From positions 26,549,954-26,613,953 of the forward strand of contig NC_040017.1 in NCBI RefSeq assembly GCF_000972845.2: a DNA stretch of 64,000 nucleotides, in the 5' to 3' direction. The position numbers and the translations under genes are program-made. Shown piece by piece: positions 22,580 to 35,634 of this stretch. Position 1 is the first letter of the stretch; every line of letters starts with the position of its first letter. The notes under the pieces are model-generated. The model worked only from the letters and a program-made list of their open reading frames with translations, searched no databases and had not been told where the DNA came from. This stretch comes from Larimichthys crocea (Eukaryota; Chordata; Actinopteri; Sciaenidae).

Positions 22580-25500
22580 GGTGCCCTGAATCATTATTAT
22601 AAATACATCCTGTCTTCAGCACTGTTGTGTGCAGTGCAGCAGCGTGTCCTTTCCACTGAAAACACAGACAAACAAGGCAGGACTGTGCAGACAGATTGCC
22701 GGTGGACACACGGGCTCATATGGTTTGGCGCGTGCTGGTGTCTTTAACGTGCCAACTTGTTATGGATGTATCCATCCTGTCTGTTCACCCATCGGACTGT
22801 TTTTCTACCTTCCCAAACCCCAAAATGGACGTGGTCTGAGGAGGGTGGGGGTGATGAAGAGGAGGGTGGAGGGCTGAAAAAAGCAAGGGGGGGGAGGACT
22901 GAAGGCCAGCGGTGGGGAGGGGGGGCGGCTGTTGCCAGAGGATGAATGAGTGCTACTATGTCTGCTGGCCCTGGACTCTGTGTGCGTGTGCACATATGTG
23001 TGTGTTAGAGTGTGTGTGTGTGTGTGTGTGTGTGGCTGAACGGGCCTCCTTGAGCAGAGCCTGACAGCCTCTCACGCTCAGGTAGACAAGCTCCACTTAT
23101 TTTCACAGCACAGGCTGAAAACACGCCGCCGCCTCAGAGTTTGGACCTCTGCAGACACCGTAGACACGAAGCGGGACGATTCTTTAATAACAGATCGAAG
23201 TTCTCAGCTCAACAGTCTTAAAACCTAATGAATCATTGACTCTTTATATTATATTCCCTCAATAATTAGGAATAAATGACGGTTTCAGTCGAGCGCACAA
23301 AGAAATTAAATCTGTTAAACAGTTTATTAGATGTCAAAAAGTCATAAATAAATAAATAAATTAAATGCAGGCACGTCGTGGTTCTTTCCACAAATGTCCT
23401 GTCATGTCACGTCTGAGTAAAGCTGCAACAAACATGTATGTAATGAATGAATGAACACCAAAGTCTACCCTAACAATCAAGAGATGATTCAAGAGAAATT
23501 CATCTTGTGTTTTCTGCGTGTCAGCCTCGTGGACGAGTAAAGAGGGGACGACACGAACTTCCACCGTGCAGGACGTGATGCAGCGTGACCCGAGGCTGCT
23601 GTCATCGACGGTTATTGGAACACTATTAACAAGAGGAAGCGACACGCTGCAGCGTCTGCAGGAGGCTCATTCCTGATCAAACACAGTTTTATTATGAAGA
23701 TCAACCGCAATCACAACTTTACGATCCGCAACAGCAAACCAAAGTCTCACTCAGCCGAGCACTGGACAGAAATGTTTTGGAAATACATTTCAGAAAGAAT
23801 GAGGAAGTTTTTCCAACAGTCAGAGAGTTTATTTAATCCATTTAATTACATCTCTACACATCACACCCGAAGCGATAAAGTCATAAACATCCGCAGCCCG
23901 ACCCCGGTTACACCTGCTATTATGATGGATGATACATTTACACGTTTCACGCAGAGCATCGGTGAACGCTCCATGACCTGATGATCATTACATACCTGAA
24001 AATCCACCTTTTCTCCACAAAACAAAGAAAGGCTAAACTAACAAGCGGCAGTAGACCAGTGTACTCACGCATACTCATGCTCATGTCCTTGACAGCAGAG
24101 CAGAGGATCAGTTAGCCCCTGGGCCATTGTAAGGTGTATTTGAATAATTATTTGGGCCTGGAGGGATCTTTATTATCATGTCACTCCTCCATCCAGACCC
24201 CACCCCACCCATGAGCCACCTTCATCACTGAGTGAGACGCAGAGTAAACTATCTGAGTCAGAATACATGTTCCTCATCCGCCCCCGGGTCAAAATATTTG
24301 CATATTTGCAATGAAATCCCCCCTTTAAAAAAAAAAAAAAAAGTGTTAAAACCCGGCCGAGGCTTTCTTTAGAGACCCGCTGCTACTTTGTTTTGGGAAG
24401 TGGAGGAATGTCCGAGCCTGAAATACTTCGACCTTCTCCTCTCCGTCTTTCTTTTTCTCTCATCTCTCCATTTCTGTCTCTCTCCCTCCTTCTCCTCCTC
24501 TCCTCGCTCCCTCCTGTCAAAATAAACACTTTGAGAGCGGCCCTTCTTTTCATTCAGACGCTCCGAGCCGACAGCCTCATTTAGGGCCCCGCTGTCCTCC
24601 CGTGTGTGTGTCCTGTGTCCCCTCAAACTGTGTGTGTGTGTGTAAAGTATTTATAACACACATTGAAACACACTCTTTCTCCTCCTCCTCCTCGTGGTAT
24701 CTGACATAACCGGCGCTGGGTTTCTCTCCGCGGCCCTGCGTTCCTGGCAGATAGAGGGGCCGCCGACCGCCGCTGGGGGAACTTTCCTGGCTCGGGGAAG
24801 CCGTGGGACAATCACACCTTTCATGGGCCGAGGAGAACGCCGCCCGTCCAGCGGCTCTTAGGCCACGGCACGGGGAATTTCTCTCCCTCCCTGGACCCTC
24901 TCTCGCTTTCTCTCTTTTTCTCTCCATTTCTGTCTCTAACTTGTTTCATGCCACTCATTCATTTCTGAAACAAACAGCTTCAACACCAGAGCACACGCGT
25001 GTTTTTCTTTAATGTCGTGAACGTCTTCAATTAATTTCACCTTCGAGTGTCTGAGGGAAAGTTTGCCGCCTGGATTCAAACCGGGGACGATGCACACGCA
25101 CTTTTTAATCTCATGCAAAAAATAAAAAGGAGGCGCCTTATCAGCACTGTAATAAACAGAGGCGCAACATGTAAATGAAAATGTCCTATACAATATTCAT
25201 GCATGGCGATGACAGCCCTGTCCGGCTAAGGTGAGGTCACTAAAATGAGTTTGAATCGGAGTCAGACGAACATAAACTCTGTCAGCTGTATGCAGAAATC
25301 ACAAGTGAAACACGAGCTGTCTGTATGTACTGCCGTGTTTAATAAAACTCATACATCGGATATATATCCAGTGTAGACAGCTGTAACTTAATACCAGTCT
25401 GTGTGCGGCGCCACTGCTCAATTGTCCAAACGATGAACTCATCTGGAGGATTATCATTGTTTGGCCTCAAACACAGAGACATGAAACACGCTGATCTGTC

Positions 25501-26810
25501 TCTGCTTCATTAATTAAACCATAAATCTGATTAGAAATCATATCGAAGATGTTTAAGAATCACATTTATAACTAACTAAATCAGCCAAACTGTGAAGAAA
25601 TAAAGGCTGAAGAAGCTTCTTGTGACTGACTCTCTGCTGCTTTAAGCTTTCATTTGTTTCTGTCATTGTATCGGTTCCTCGATAACACGGAGCTGACATG
25701 TTTCCATCTATCAGATTAGCAAAAACACTTTTGACATCCTCCACTTTCACACAAAAGTGAAATTTCACACTGAGCCGAGTCGAGAATAAATAAAAGACGA
25801 GCAGCTCGTCCGTCGTGTGAAAGAAACTCAGAGATCCACTTTAAAATACGAGGACGTCACTCCGGACGGGATTTCAGTGACGAGGAGGTCTGAAACAATC
25901 AGTGACCAGCACAGGTAATGTTTCACTGGATCGCACCATCTCACACTCCTTCTCCACCCTGTTTTTCTTTCTTAATCACTCTCACCAGCTTTCCTCCCCC
26001 GTCTCCCTCGAGATCTCTCTCTCTCTCTCCCCCCTCTGAAGCCACCTTGGGGTTTACAAAGCTACCTTTTTACAGGTTTAAATTTAGAATCACCTTCTTT
26101 TGGGCCACGACTCCTTCTGGAGGTTGTCCTGAGGAGAGAGAGAGAGAGAGAGAGAGAGACTTTCTAAACTCGTCCCTGTAAATTGGCAAGTTTTGTGCAA
26201 ACCATTTTGGAAAGGCTCAGTTTGGAAGCATGAGGGGGCCGGTTTGTGATGTTGTGCTGTGCGCTTCCCGTAAACGCGCTGAGTGGCTTTATTCAAAGAG
26301 CTGCGGTAGAAAGGCCAAATAAAGATCAAATCAACACGGAGGAAGCTCGCAGGGACGGTAAGGTTTCTGCGCAGCGGTGGGGGCAACCTGGGACATGGAA
26401 AACGCAATAAAAACTACAATCAAGGGGAGCAAAGGAGTCAAAGGTTTCCAGTGTTAATGAATGCGTTAATACATGCAGACGCACATCACAGAGTGAGAAA
26501 CGCTACATGAAGAATCACAGAATAAATAAACACGACGAGGATTAAATGGAAGCATGAATCTTTCATGAAAAGGAAGACGAGCGTCTGATAAGTTCATCCA
26601 TTTATCTGCAGTGAGCATGCTCCGAACGTCGAGAGGCTGAACACGACGCGTACGGTCAAAGTTGAAGCAGGAGGTAAAATCTGACTGCTGACATTATTTT
26701 CTCTTCCAGATTCAGGCTTGGTTTGACTGATTCATTCTGAAACGTTCACTGCGGCTCTGACAGGCCTGTGGCTTCATTATTCATTAAGACATCGGCCTCA
26801 GCTTGGTTTC
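22580..26810. other. Non-coding stretch, nothing firm
   Basis: No exon could be supported. It holds a purine-rich tract (about 22840-22935), (GT)n at 23011-23034, an A-run at about 24328, pyrimidine-rich runs (24430-24520, 25990-26035) and (GA)n at 26131-26160. Blocks at about 24090-24260 and 24700-24880 are less AT-rich and non-repetitive and could be regulatory. A possible reversed tRNA B-box (GGATTCAAACCGGGG) at about 25072 suggests another worn SINE. Confidence 0.35.
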
Positions 26811-26814
26811 ACAG

Positions 26815-27040
26815 CCGACCGTTGACTGTATAAGACATGGACGTCATACCTGTCACAGGTTTCTAAAGGGAGCCGTCCTGAAACTCGGAGGCTAATGCAA
26901 AAATGGGCAAAGACGTGGAGCCGAGGCGGGCTGAGTGAAGCCTGGCTGCCCGTGACCCTGAATATAACCTGAACAGGTGAGTTCACCTTCAGTTCTGGAG
27001 CCAGCCTCAAGTGGCCGTTTGAGGAACTGCAGTGTGATGC
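26815..27040 (-). repeat. Dispersed fish repeat, copy B
   Basis: Its right end (GAGCCAGCCTCAAGTGGCCG) is the complement of the start of copy A near 30.0 kb. Its left end (GACTGTATAAGACATGGACG) is the complement of the end of copy C near 38.1 kb. The three copies therefore belong to one family. It has no coding frame and its class is not known to me. Confidence 0.6.
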
Positions 27041-27222
27041 TGGAGTGCTTTGAAAACTATACACCGAGCTTCAAAACCTTTCAAAGTGTTTACTGCCTGC
27101 ACGACTTAAAGGTGATTACATCGTATTATTGGTGCTTAAATGATGAGGAATACTTCTTCTGCTGCTGCTGTGCAGACTTTGTTCCAGGTGGAGTCATGAA
27201 AAAGTGTTGCAGAGCTACGGGA

Positions 27223-27228
<6 letters not shown>

Positions 27229-27286
<58 letters not shown>
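27229..27286. repeat. (CA)n microsatellite
   Basis: Perfect CA run of about 58 bp, one of the longest in the window. Confidence 0.95.
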
Positions 27287-27288
<2 letters not shown>

Positions 27289-27289
27289 G

Positions 27290-29990
27290 ACATGGATCAG
27301 CAGAGGGGTGGGACCAGCCCTGCAGAGCAGTCTTGCATCCTGGTGTCACGTCAGCCTTTTTAATTCCTTCCAGGAACCTGTGAGGATTTTCACTGTGCTA
27401 ACAATGTGTACTCATGCATGACTCACACACACACACACTCACTTTTTTCCCTGCTCTTTCTCCCTCTCTTCCTCTTTCTCTTTTAATGGCTTAATTTCGT
27501 GTGTGTGTGTGTGTGTGTGTGCGGTTGCGTAGTTGAATGACAGTGTATCTACCCAACTGTCCATGCACGGATGCAGGTCTTGATCTCGCCAACATCTCAT
27601 TAACGCGGTCTGTTGCTTTTCAGTTTCCCCCTCCTGTCGTCCTAACACACTGACTGAGCCGCAGTGACTCCGCTCTCTGTCCAGGCTCCATCATCTCAGG
27701 CAATCAAGTGCAGTCAATGTTTCTTTCATAGAAGCTGCATTTCGCCTCATCGTAATTTCTCCTCAACCTCAGTTTGGCCAGAAGCCTCTGTATCTATGGG
27801 CTCATTCAGGACAGGGCACGCAGTCGCTGAGCGTATCGCTGTCGCCGCGCTAAGGCCAGAAAATGTGAGCTTTTTTTAAATCACACGAAGGTTTGAATGT
27901 GACTACAAGTCATTATACCCACACTTAAAACATGAACGACCATCCGGACTGTCAAACAACATAACTGACTCGGTTCCACAGAGACGGCGTCACTACACAC
28001 TGCTTTATATAGTAAACACTATTATTTGTAGTAAGAAACAAAACGTGTTCTTCGTTTCCTCTGTGCACATCAACAGCACACACAAATAAAGAATGATTCA
28101 ATACATCCAGACTGTTCTGAACAGAGAGACTTTGAGTGTAAACACATGCGTTTGTTTTCCAGATGTTAGAATAATAATAATTACAATTATAATAATAAAA
28201 ATCTTAATTAAAGAACGAAGAACAGTCACAATATTGTAAAACACAACAAATTCAACAGAAACAGAGCAATAAAACCAAAAATCAAAAAGCAGCTATTCTT
28301 CGATGTCGAGAAGATTTGAAAGAAAAGAGCAGCAGTAACATGGAGACATTAAAAAGGGAGATCTGGCTCAGGGTAAATAAATAAAGATAAAACATTAAGA
28401 AAGAAAAGATAAAAAATAATAAAAGATAAAAATAAACAAAAGGTTTTTGGAAGTGATGTTCTGTTGTAACGAGGTCGAGGACGTGAAACTGAAGAACGAA
28501 AAAGTTCTGAATTTGTTCGATGTTGACTTTGAGTTGCCATTAAAACATTCGGCAACTTCTGTTGCCACGAGCGGACACTGACGTTCGGTGTCAGGTACAG
28601 CAGCTTTTCTTACCACACTGATAAAAACAAGTTCATACATCCTGCATTAGTAGGATTTGTAGTTTCTTAGGTTGAACAATATGTAACTCTGTTTAATGCT
28701 GACAGTAACCTTTGTGGCTTCATACCATCATTTGTTTAATTCCTCTCGTGTCCTGGAGGATCAAACCGTGGCCTGGCTTCATGTTTGTGACGTCTTTATT
28801 TAAAGCTTGAAGCCGTGAGGGAAAGTGAGCGTTCAAAGGTTCAGTGAGACGTTGTGTAACAGAGCGGCAGAGTGACTGAGACGCTGCTGGTTCAGAGCAA
28901 ACAGAGCTGTACTGGGACAGAACTGGTCCGACTGGTTTCGTAGAGACTAGGGAAGGTTAAAGGATACGTGGGAGCCCTTCCTATTGATTGAAATTTTCCA
29001 TCCAAGATTTTTTCTCTCCTCCAGGATCAACCAGAAAGCTGCAGACATTTATTAACGCTGTGAACTTGTTCTGAACATGAGAAAGTTAAAAGGAAAAATA
29101 CATATTGTGGTTTGTTTTTGGCTTAACAGATGAGATCGAATCAGATCTGACATCTTATCTTCAGTGTTTATTTAAATGGACCTGTCCAATATTTTAAAGC
29201 CATCCTTTATTCAGACGCACTGAAAGGTGAAATATATAATAATAATCATCATCATCGTCATCGTCGTCGTCTGCCCTACAGCAGCAGTTTGTAAATTACC
29301 TTTTGAAATGAACCATTTATCACCTGACGAGCACCTGCCTTCGTTCTCCTCCATCTGCGCTTTGTTTGAAGTTGAATGAGGTTAACAGCAGCCAAATAAA
29401 AAAAGCCCTCAGGGCTTGTTTGCTTGTCAAGACATTTAATTAAAACTTGTTGTCCATTTAGAAGAATTACATGACTTATGAGGAGGTGGAGAGACAGATT
29501 AAATGAACGCTCTGCAGACACAGGATATTTTAGAAAATATGCTGATAGGTTTAAAATAATATACCGAGTTTATAAATGCAGCTTCAAACCCTCACGGGGT
29601 CTGAATGAGTGAACTGATCCTCCTTTACGAGCTCCGTCCTGAACAGGTTGGACGGGGTCAGAGGTGCTAACAGGAAGGGAAATTAACTGAATGACTTTGA
29701 CTAATAACTCGTGGGCATAATTGGTTCAACAATTTGCATTTCCGTTCTTCCTCGGGGGTCTCACGGTATTTTATAGTGGAGCTGTCGACACAGCAACGCC
29801 GCTTTGAGCTGAACTTTGGTCAGACACCCTGTTTTCTATTTACTCCCACAACAAGATCATGAGCGAGGACTCTGGTTACCTCCACATTCAAGAGGGACAC
29901 GACACAATAGGTAGTTCATGCTGGGAATGAGACACCAACACAAAGTGTTCTGGGAACCAAGCAGCAACCTCCGTGACACGGAGAAGTGCT
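27290..29990. other. Non-coding stretch, nothing recognised
   Basis: No gene or clear transposon. It holds a (GT)n run at 27499-27521 and a (CATCAT/CGTCGT)n run at about 29245-29270; the rest is AT-rich. Confidence 0.4.
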
Positions 29991-29994
29991 AAAA

Positions 29995-30640
29995 ACTGCC
30001 GTTCCACAAACGTCCACTTGAGGCTGGCTCCATAAGTCCCCATGTCCAAATGTCCAACTTCACAGCAGAAATAAACATGTTTACAGCCTGGTACAAAAAA
30101 CTGTTTTGGTCTCTGTAGCTAATTTCCCCGTTCATGACAACTGTACTGAGTCGTCCCTCGCTATAACGCGGTTCACTTTTCGCAGACTCGCTGTTTCGCA
30201 GATTTTTTTAGTGTCATTTTGCATGCTTTTTTTACAGCGTACTGTACGGTATGAACGCACATTGTGTTCTGCGTCCTAAATTGGCTAAGGGAGTACTGTA
30301 CAAAATGTGTGTAAAAAGGTGTATAAAAGTGTGTGGTTAGGGTTTTTACGGCCTTAAAACATGTATAATAATTGTAAAACTTACTTCGTGGATTTTGTTT
30401 ATTGCGGGTTATTTTTAGAACGTATCCCCCGCGATAAACGAGGGACCACTGTACAACTCACCTGTTCACATTATATTAAGGCTCAAAGTTATGCAGGATT
30501 AAGAGCGTGGACGCTTTCAATGACAGGTAACAGGTGTCACCTGGTCCACCTCAGCTCCATCCGCCAATGATCCACGTCTTTGCTGATATTTAGATCAGCT
30601 GGGAGGCGTAACAATCAGTACATAACAATCAAAACGTTTG
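29995..30640 (+). repeat. Dispersed fish repeat, copy A, interrupted
   Basis: It begins TTCCACAAACGTCCACTTGA, shared in reverse with copy B. It is interrupted at 30146-30451 by a pogo-type element and resumes at 30454. Downstream words AAAGTTATGC, GACAGGT and CCACGTCTTTG recur in the same order in copy C. Removing the insert joins the two halves at a single TA. Confidence 0.6.
30146..30451. mobile_element. pogo/Tigger-type MITE (306 bp)
   Basis: TA flanks both ends (30144-30145 and 30452-30453). The right end complement reads CAGTGGTCCCTCGTTTATCG CGG, and the left end CTGAGTCGTCCCTCGCTATA ACGCGG pairs with it with a few changes. Ends of the type CAGTGG-CCTCG-TT are typical of pogo/Tigger elements. 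No transposase frame is present. It sits inside an older repeat, so it is the younger of the two. Confidence 0.75.
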
Positions 30641-30894
30641 TGAAACATTTGGAAGATGTTAAAGTAACAATTGACTTTGACGGATGTGACTCCCGTCAGT
30701 CACACAGACTCGTGTGTGGCCTCAGTGTTTCTGGATGTTTCACAGTCCAGCAGCAGCAGCTCTCGTCTGAGACTGCAGATTTTACACGTGGCTGCTGAAA
30801 TCCTGCTTCAACACACACATGAGCGTCTGCACACAGCCTCTGTCACATACCATAGATAGATAATACACACACATCTCACATTCACACATGTACA

Positions 30895-30899
<5 letters not shown>

Positions 30900-30925
<26 letters not shown>

Positions 30926-31086
30926 ACAAGCTCATTCTGTTTCAGGCTGCTCTGAACAGACGGAATAAGTGATACGGCGGGCGATTTTTCACTGCTAAAG
31001 GTGCAGTCCACCAAACCAAATAAATAACACCACCATTCATTCACTTTTCCCTCCACCGCCAGTTTCCCTTCGACTGCTTTACACTG

Positions 31087-31132
<46 letters not shown>
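30900..31132. repeat. Two (CA)n microsatellites
   Basis: CA runs at 30900-30928 and 31092-31132. Long minus-strand open frames (valine/cysteine-rich) here are read-through of the repeats. Confidence 0.93.
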
Positions 31133-31134
<2 letters not shown>

Positions 31135-31762
31135 AGTGAAGACCCACTCAAACAGAAATACACCAATAACACAGGAGGCACAAGAAACATAGATGAACAT
31201 GTGTAGACACACACACACAGAGTGCACACGCTGACTGAGAGATGCACACATGCACTAAACATACAAACACAAACACACACACAGTGAAAACACACTCTCC
31301 TTCCCAACCTTTGGACAGAAATAGCAGGATAAATAGAAAGGCGAGCGTCCGTTTTAAAAGGACTTGGTTGAAGTGAAAAAGGTCAGGCCAGTTCTCAGAC
31401 GCCTGAGAAGAAACACACACCTCGACTGACCCAAAGCGGACTGGAAATATTCGACTGTCCCGATGCTGCTGCTCACATTCTGATTCACAGTGTCAGACAT
31501 CACGATAGACAACAAACGGAGAAGACTGCAGGTGGTAGGTTGTGTACGTTCAAGGTTTTTCCCCAGAGTAATATCACTAACTGATTGTACCTCGGCATTC
31601 CCCTCATCTGTTTCTTTCTAATTAAGAGTTACACACTGCAACGCCGATCATTTTCTGTTCATCTGTTTGCACGTTGAGGTATTTAACCATAGACAGCAGA
31701 TGGTGGTCAGCGTGCCCCCAGTTTGTACACTAAGCCATGCACAGCTATTGATGAGGGTGTAT

Positions 31763-32109
31763 ATTTAGAATATTTTCACCTCGCTGTCAGACGGCTCTTT
31801 CCTACGGGAAACTGAAGCCTCCTCATATTGGTCTCTCCGAAGCTGCCAGACTCCCTTCACAAAAACAGTCATTTTACCTCGCAGAACAGAGGAGCTGCTG
31901 GTCGACCGCTGCCTCGTTCCACACCGACAAACAAAACACCAAAGCCACACAATAACACAAACAAACCGACCGACTGAGGCGGCGGTGGACCAGCAGCTCG
32001 TGTTCCGCCAGGTAAAATGACTGTTTTTGTCAACGAGGTCCGGCAGCTTTGAGGAAAGGACAGATCGATAAACTCTTCAGGAAAGAGCACGGTGAGAATA
32101 TTCTAAATA
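31763..32109. repeat. Inverted repeat (fold-back element)
   Basis: The left arm (31763-31917) and right arm (31973-32109) are imperfect reverse complements around a spacer of about 55 bp. The best shared block contains ACAAAAACAGTCATTTTACC followed by GAGCTGCTGGTC-ACCGC-GCCTC. The outer ends share TATTTAGAATATT. The RNA or single strand could fold into a long hairpin. It probably is the relic of a fold-back DNA transposon. Confidence 0.75.
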
Positions 32110-32114
32110 CAGTG

Positions 32115-35100
32115 CACACAAACTGATGCTGTATTTGTAGGAGGCCAGAAAACCTTTTAAAACACTGAGAGGTCTCCTAATGCACAGTGCTGCCACACCG
32201 TAAACATAAACACTCCTCGCTGGGAGAATAATTGAAATGCATAAGTAGATGTAAAGCTTTAAATCGTGGCAATTTCAGCAACTGTCAACAAGTCCGAAGC
32301 CTGAAAGCAAATCAGAGGCGATGATGTGGTGATTCAGTGGGGAGACAGGAGACTGGCAGTGAATCTGGTCTGAGTGGAAAGGAAAGATTCACCACTGGGG
32401 AGACAGAGGAGTCGAGTTTTTTCCTTGTTGTCTCTATTAATAGTTTAAATAAATATTAAAGTAAACAGAAAAACAGGAAATGGAGTAAAAATATACACGT
32501 GAATGTGCAGCCTGTGAAATGTTTTAATGTGTTTTCCTCCACGTTACTGTTCGCGTTAACGACGTGGACGTCAAACTTACACTTCACACACACGCTAAAG
32601 TCCTGACATCTACGTTTGTCCTGGGTCAAAGATATGTGACAACAATAGGAGAATGAAATTATTGGATGCTAATCTTCATCGTGATTTGCATTGTTTGAGA
32701 AATGTGTGTAACTTTATAAGACCAGACAGGTTTTTCTGCATCATCTTCAAGTCGTGTGAACTCATTTCAAGTTTTAAAACCAATGAAACATTTTAAGCTG
32801 ATCTGAGGTGAAATTAAACAAATTAATTTTTAATGAATAGATTAAAATTAATCAAATAATGAAAGTTTAGTTGATTCAGCTAAATTTAAATAAATGGCAG
32901 AATCAGAAACGTTACATTAAACTTGTTGTTTTCATAATTTTTTGTTTATATACGAGGTTTTGATATAATATAAATACCACTTTGATTTATTCACATCAGT
33001 ACATCAATCATCTTCTTTTAAGAATCCTCATTTTTTAAATCCGCGTTTCTCCTGAAGGTCGTGAAAAGATATGAGGTTTCTCACTTCCTTTTCTAATCTA
33101 TGTCATTTAATGAAATCAGACGGTCAGTGTGTGATTATTGAATCTATTGAATCTTGTAGTGCTTTTATTAATGTAACATTAATATTGTTTTTGCTGTTGG
33201 ACACATGCAGACTTTTAAAATCAGTTTTTGTCTTGTTTTATGGAAGTGTTCATCGGTATAAATCTTCTTTTCTGTCACTCGAACAGATTCAGTCGCGCTG
33301 CAGAATCCTCGTTAGGACACTCGAGACTTCACAAGTCCAGGAGCTGGCTCGCATCTTGTTTCAGGCTTAACAAACTGTTGACATGCAAACAGACCCGAGG
33401 TGGTGACTGACATTTAAATCCGTTCCTCTTCTCTCACTTTTTAATGATATTTCTGTTTCACGGGGAGACGAGAGCTGGCAGCAGCTCACAGTCTGGAGGC
33501 AGTTAAGTAAGAGTAATGAGTGGGACGTTTTGGAAGCCGCCTTGCTGTTACTGTGCCAGTGAGGTTTGTATGGAGACAGAGGGAACTGAAGTGTATCAAT
33601 GGAGAATGTGTCCTGCTGCAGGTACAGGTGAAGTTCCAGTCAAAGCTGAACAGAACAGGTCCAGTTCAGTTCATTTCCACAGTAAAAACAGAGCCGGAGA
33701 GACCCAGAGGGTACAGTTAGTGCAGCTACATCCTCAGTCTGTTTCCTTGAAAACATCCGCTCCATGAATCAGACATCTTATTTACCCAGTGGCCCCCTCC
33801 TCCTCCTCCTCCTCTCCTCCGCCCGTACCTCCATCCCATTACCCTCTACTCCTCCCCTTCTCCTCTGGACGAACACCATCACCCCACCCGTCTCACCCCG
33901 TCTCCTCCCCGTCTCTTCTCCGACGCCCAGAAAGAGGAAGGTTCTTTAAAAGTCTTTGGTTACCATGGTGGTTCTCTATAAAACCGCGATGACTCAAAGA
34001 GCCCTCTGACTTCTTAACAGGAAAAAAAAAAAACTACAGATCAGAATAAATAAGCAGCTGTGGTTCTTTACGTTATTTTTAGTCCGCTAACTCAGACCAT
34101 TTCACTTGTTCTTAAAGGACTTCCATGTATCACTGCAGCATAAACAAACACCTGATGTACTCAGCATTATATTTACTGTGAACTAAAAACATGAACTTCA
34201 CTCTAATATTTATGTGTTATGTAGAAAGATAAACACATTTACATTAAACTAAAGGTGTCTCTGGTCTTACAGGTAACTCGTGTAGTTTCACTGATCATAA
34301 CAACATGTAGAAACAACACAAGATTTATATTAAACTGTTTGTTAGACACGCACGATGCCTTTTAGTGAGAAACACCAAATGAAACTTGTGTTTTAATTCA
34401 CTGTTTCTAAGTCTGGAGCTACTTAAATACTTTATTAACCCCTGCAGGGATTAATACAACAGAGAAATACAACAGAGGAGTAACAGGTCAATCTGAAACA
34501 CTGGATTACATGCTCCGTCATTACTGTGAGTCGGACACTGGCGGACTCTGCCACTGACTATATAAACTATTTAAATTGGTAATAACTGAATGTAAATGTG
34601 TTGAATTGCTTTTGCTGAGCAAATGCCACATAAATAACATCACAAACATTGATTACTGAAGAGTTTCCAAAGTAGAAATGATCAGATTTGACTGGAAAGC
34701 TGTAAAATATGTTAAAAAAAACATGTCATGCTCATGAGTTTGAGGACCTTTAAGTTTCGGCTCGACAGTTCGGTTAGCTACTGAACTAAATTCTGAAAAG
34801 CAGCAAATATATTATGTCTAAAATCTGATATAAAGTTTTAAAGTTTTGCCTTTGCGCAGTAAGTAATTAATTATCGAGGCTCGGCCGCAGAATCACTCAC
34901 AGACTGTACATAACAGGAAGCACTCAGCGTCATTTGCAAGAAAGCGTTTCATTGGAAGGAAAATTAGCACACGCCCGCAACTGCAGGATGAGTCATCACA
35001 TTTTTATAGTTTAAGAGGAATGATAAAATACCTGAAAGATCCTGAAGTACAGCTGACATGTGTGATAAAAACACTTTGAGCTAAAGGATGTGATGTGACA

Positions 35101-35580
35101 TTTCACCTCAGTAACTCCAAAAAAAAACAACCTACAGTGCGTTTACATCGTGAACGTTTGTGTGAAATCTGAAAGATATTTGGCTCTGACACAGTTCACT
35201 GAGCACAAACAGCCACGAGGCCTTCAGGTTGTAAATAAAGAGCAGGAATAAGGAGACGCTGAAAATGATCCAGTGATGAAGCAGCTGTGCAGATGAAGAG
35301 ATGGAAAACAAACGAGCTCTAAACGTCAGTGTCATATTCTACACACAGCTCCACTGTAGCTGCTTCCTAAGCTGAAATGTCACCTCGGTTATTCCTCTCT
35401 CTTTCGTTAAACAGTAACAAGTCCGTCGTCGTCACCAAATCGCGGCCTAAAAATATCATTTCCTCTCGGTAAATCCTCCTCACCTCTCACACATACCGCG
35501 GCACAGGCTGCAATTAAAGTGCATTTAATTTTAGTCTCATCTGGCATGTTAGCTGTACAAAGGTACCAGTGTTAGCTGGA
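32115..35580. other. Non-coding stretch, nothing recognised
   Basis: No gene. Strongly AT-rich from 32.4 to 33.1 kb, with a C/T-rich run at about 33790-33930 and an A-run at about 34022. No transposon is identifiable. Confidence 0.4.
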
Positions 35581-35582
35581 GG

Positions 35583-35583
<1 letters not shown>

Positions 35584-35629
<46 letters not shown>
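35584..35629. repeat. (GA)n microsatellite
   Basis: Perfect GA run of about 46 bp, purine-only on the + strand. Confidence 0.95.
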
Positions 35630-35631
<2 letters not shown>

Positions 35632-35634
35632 ACA

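Noticed and set aside
30808..31420. Overlapping minus-strand frames rich in Cys and Val, considered as a small secreted or membrane protein
   Set aside because: The hydrophobic stretches come from (CA)n repeats; no splice or start context supports a gene.
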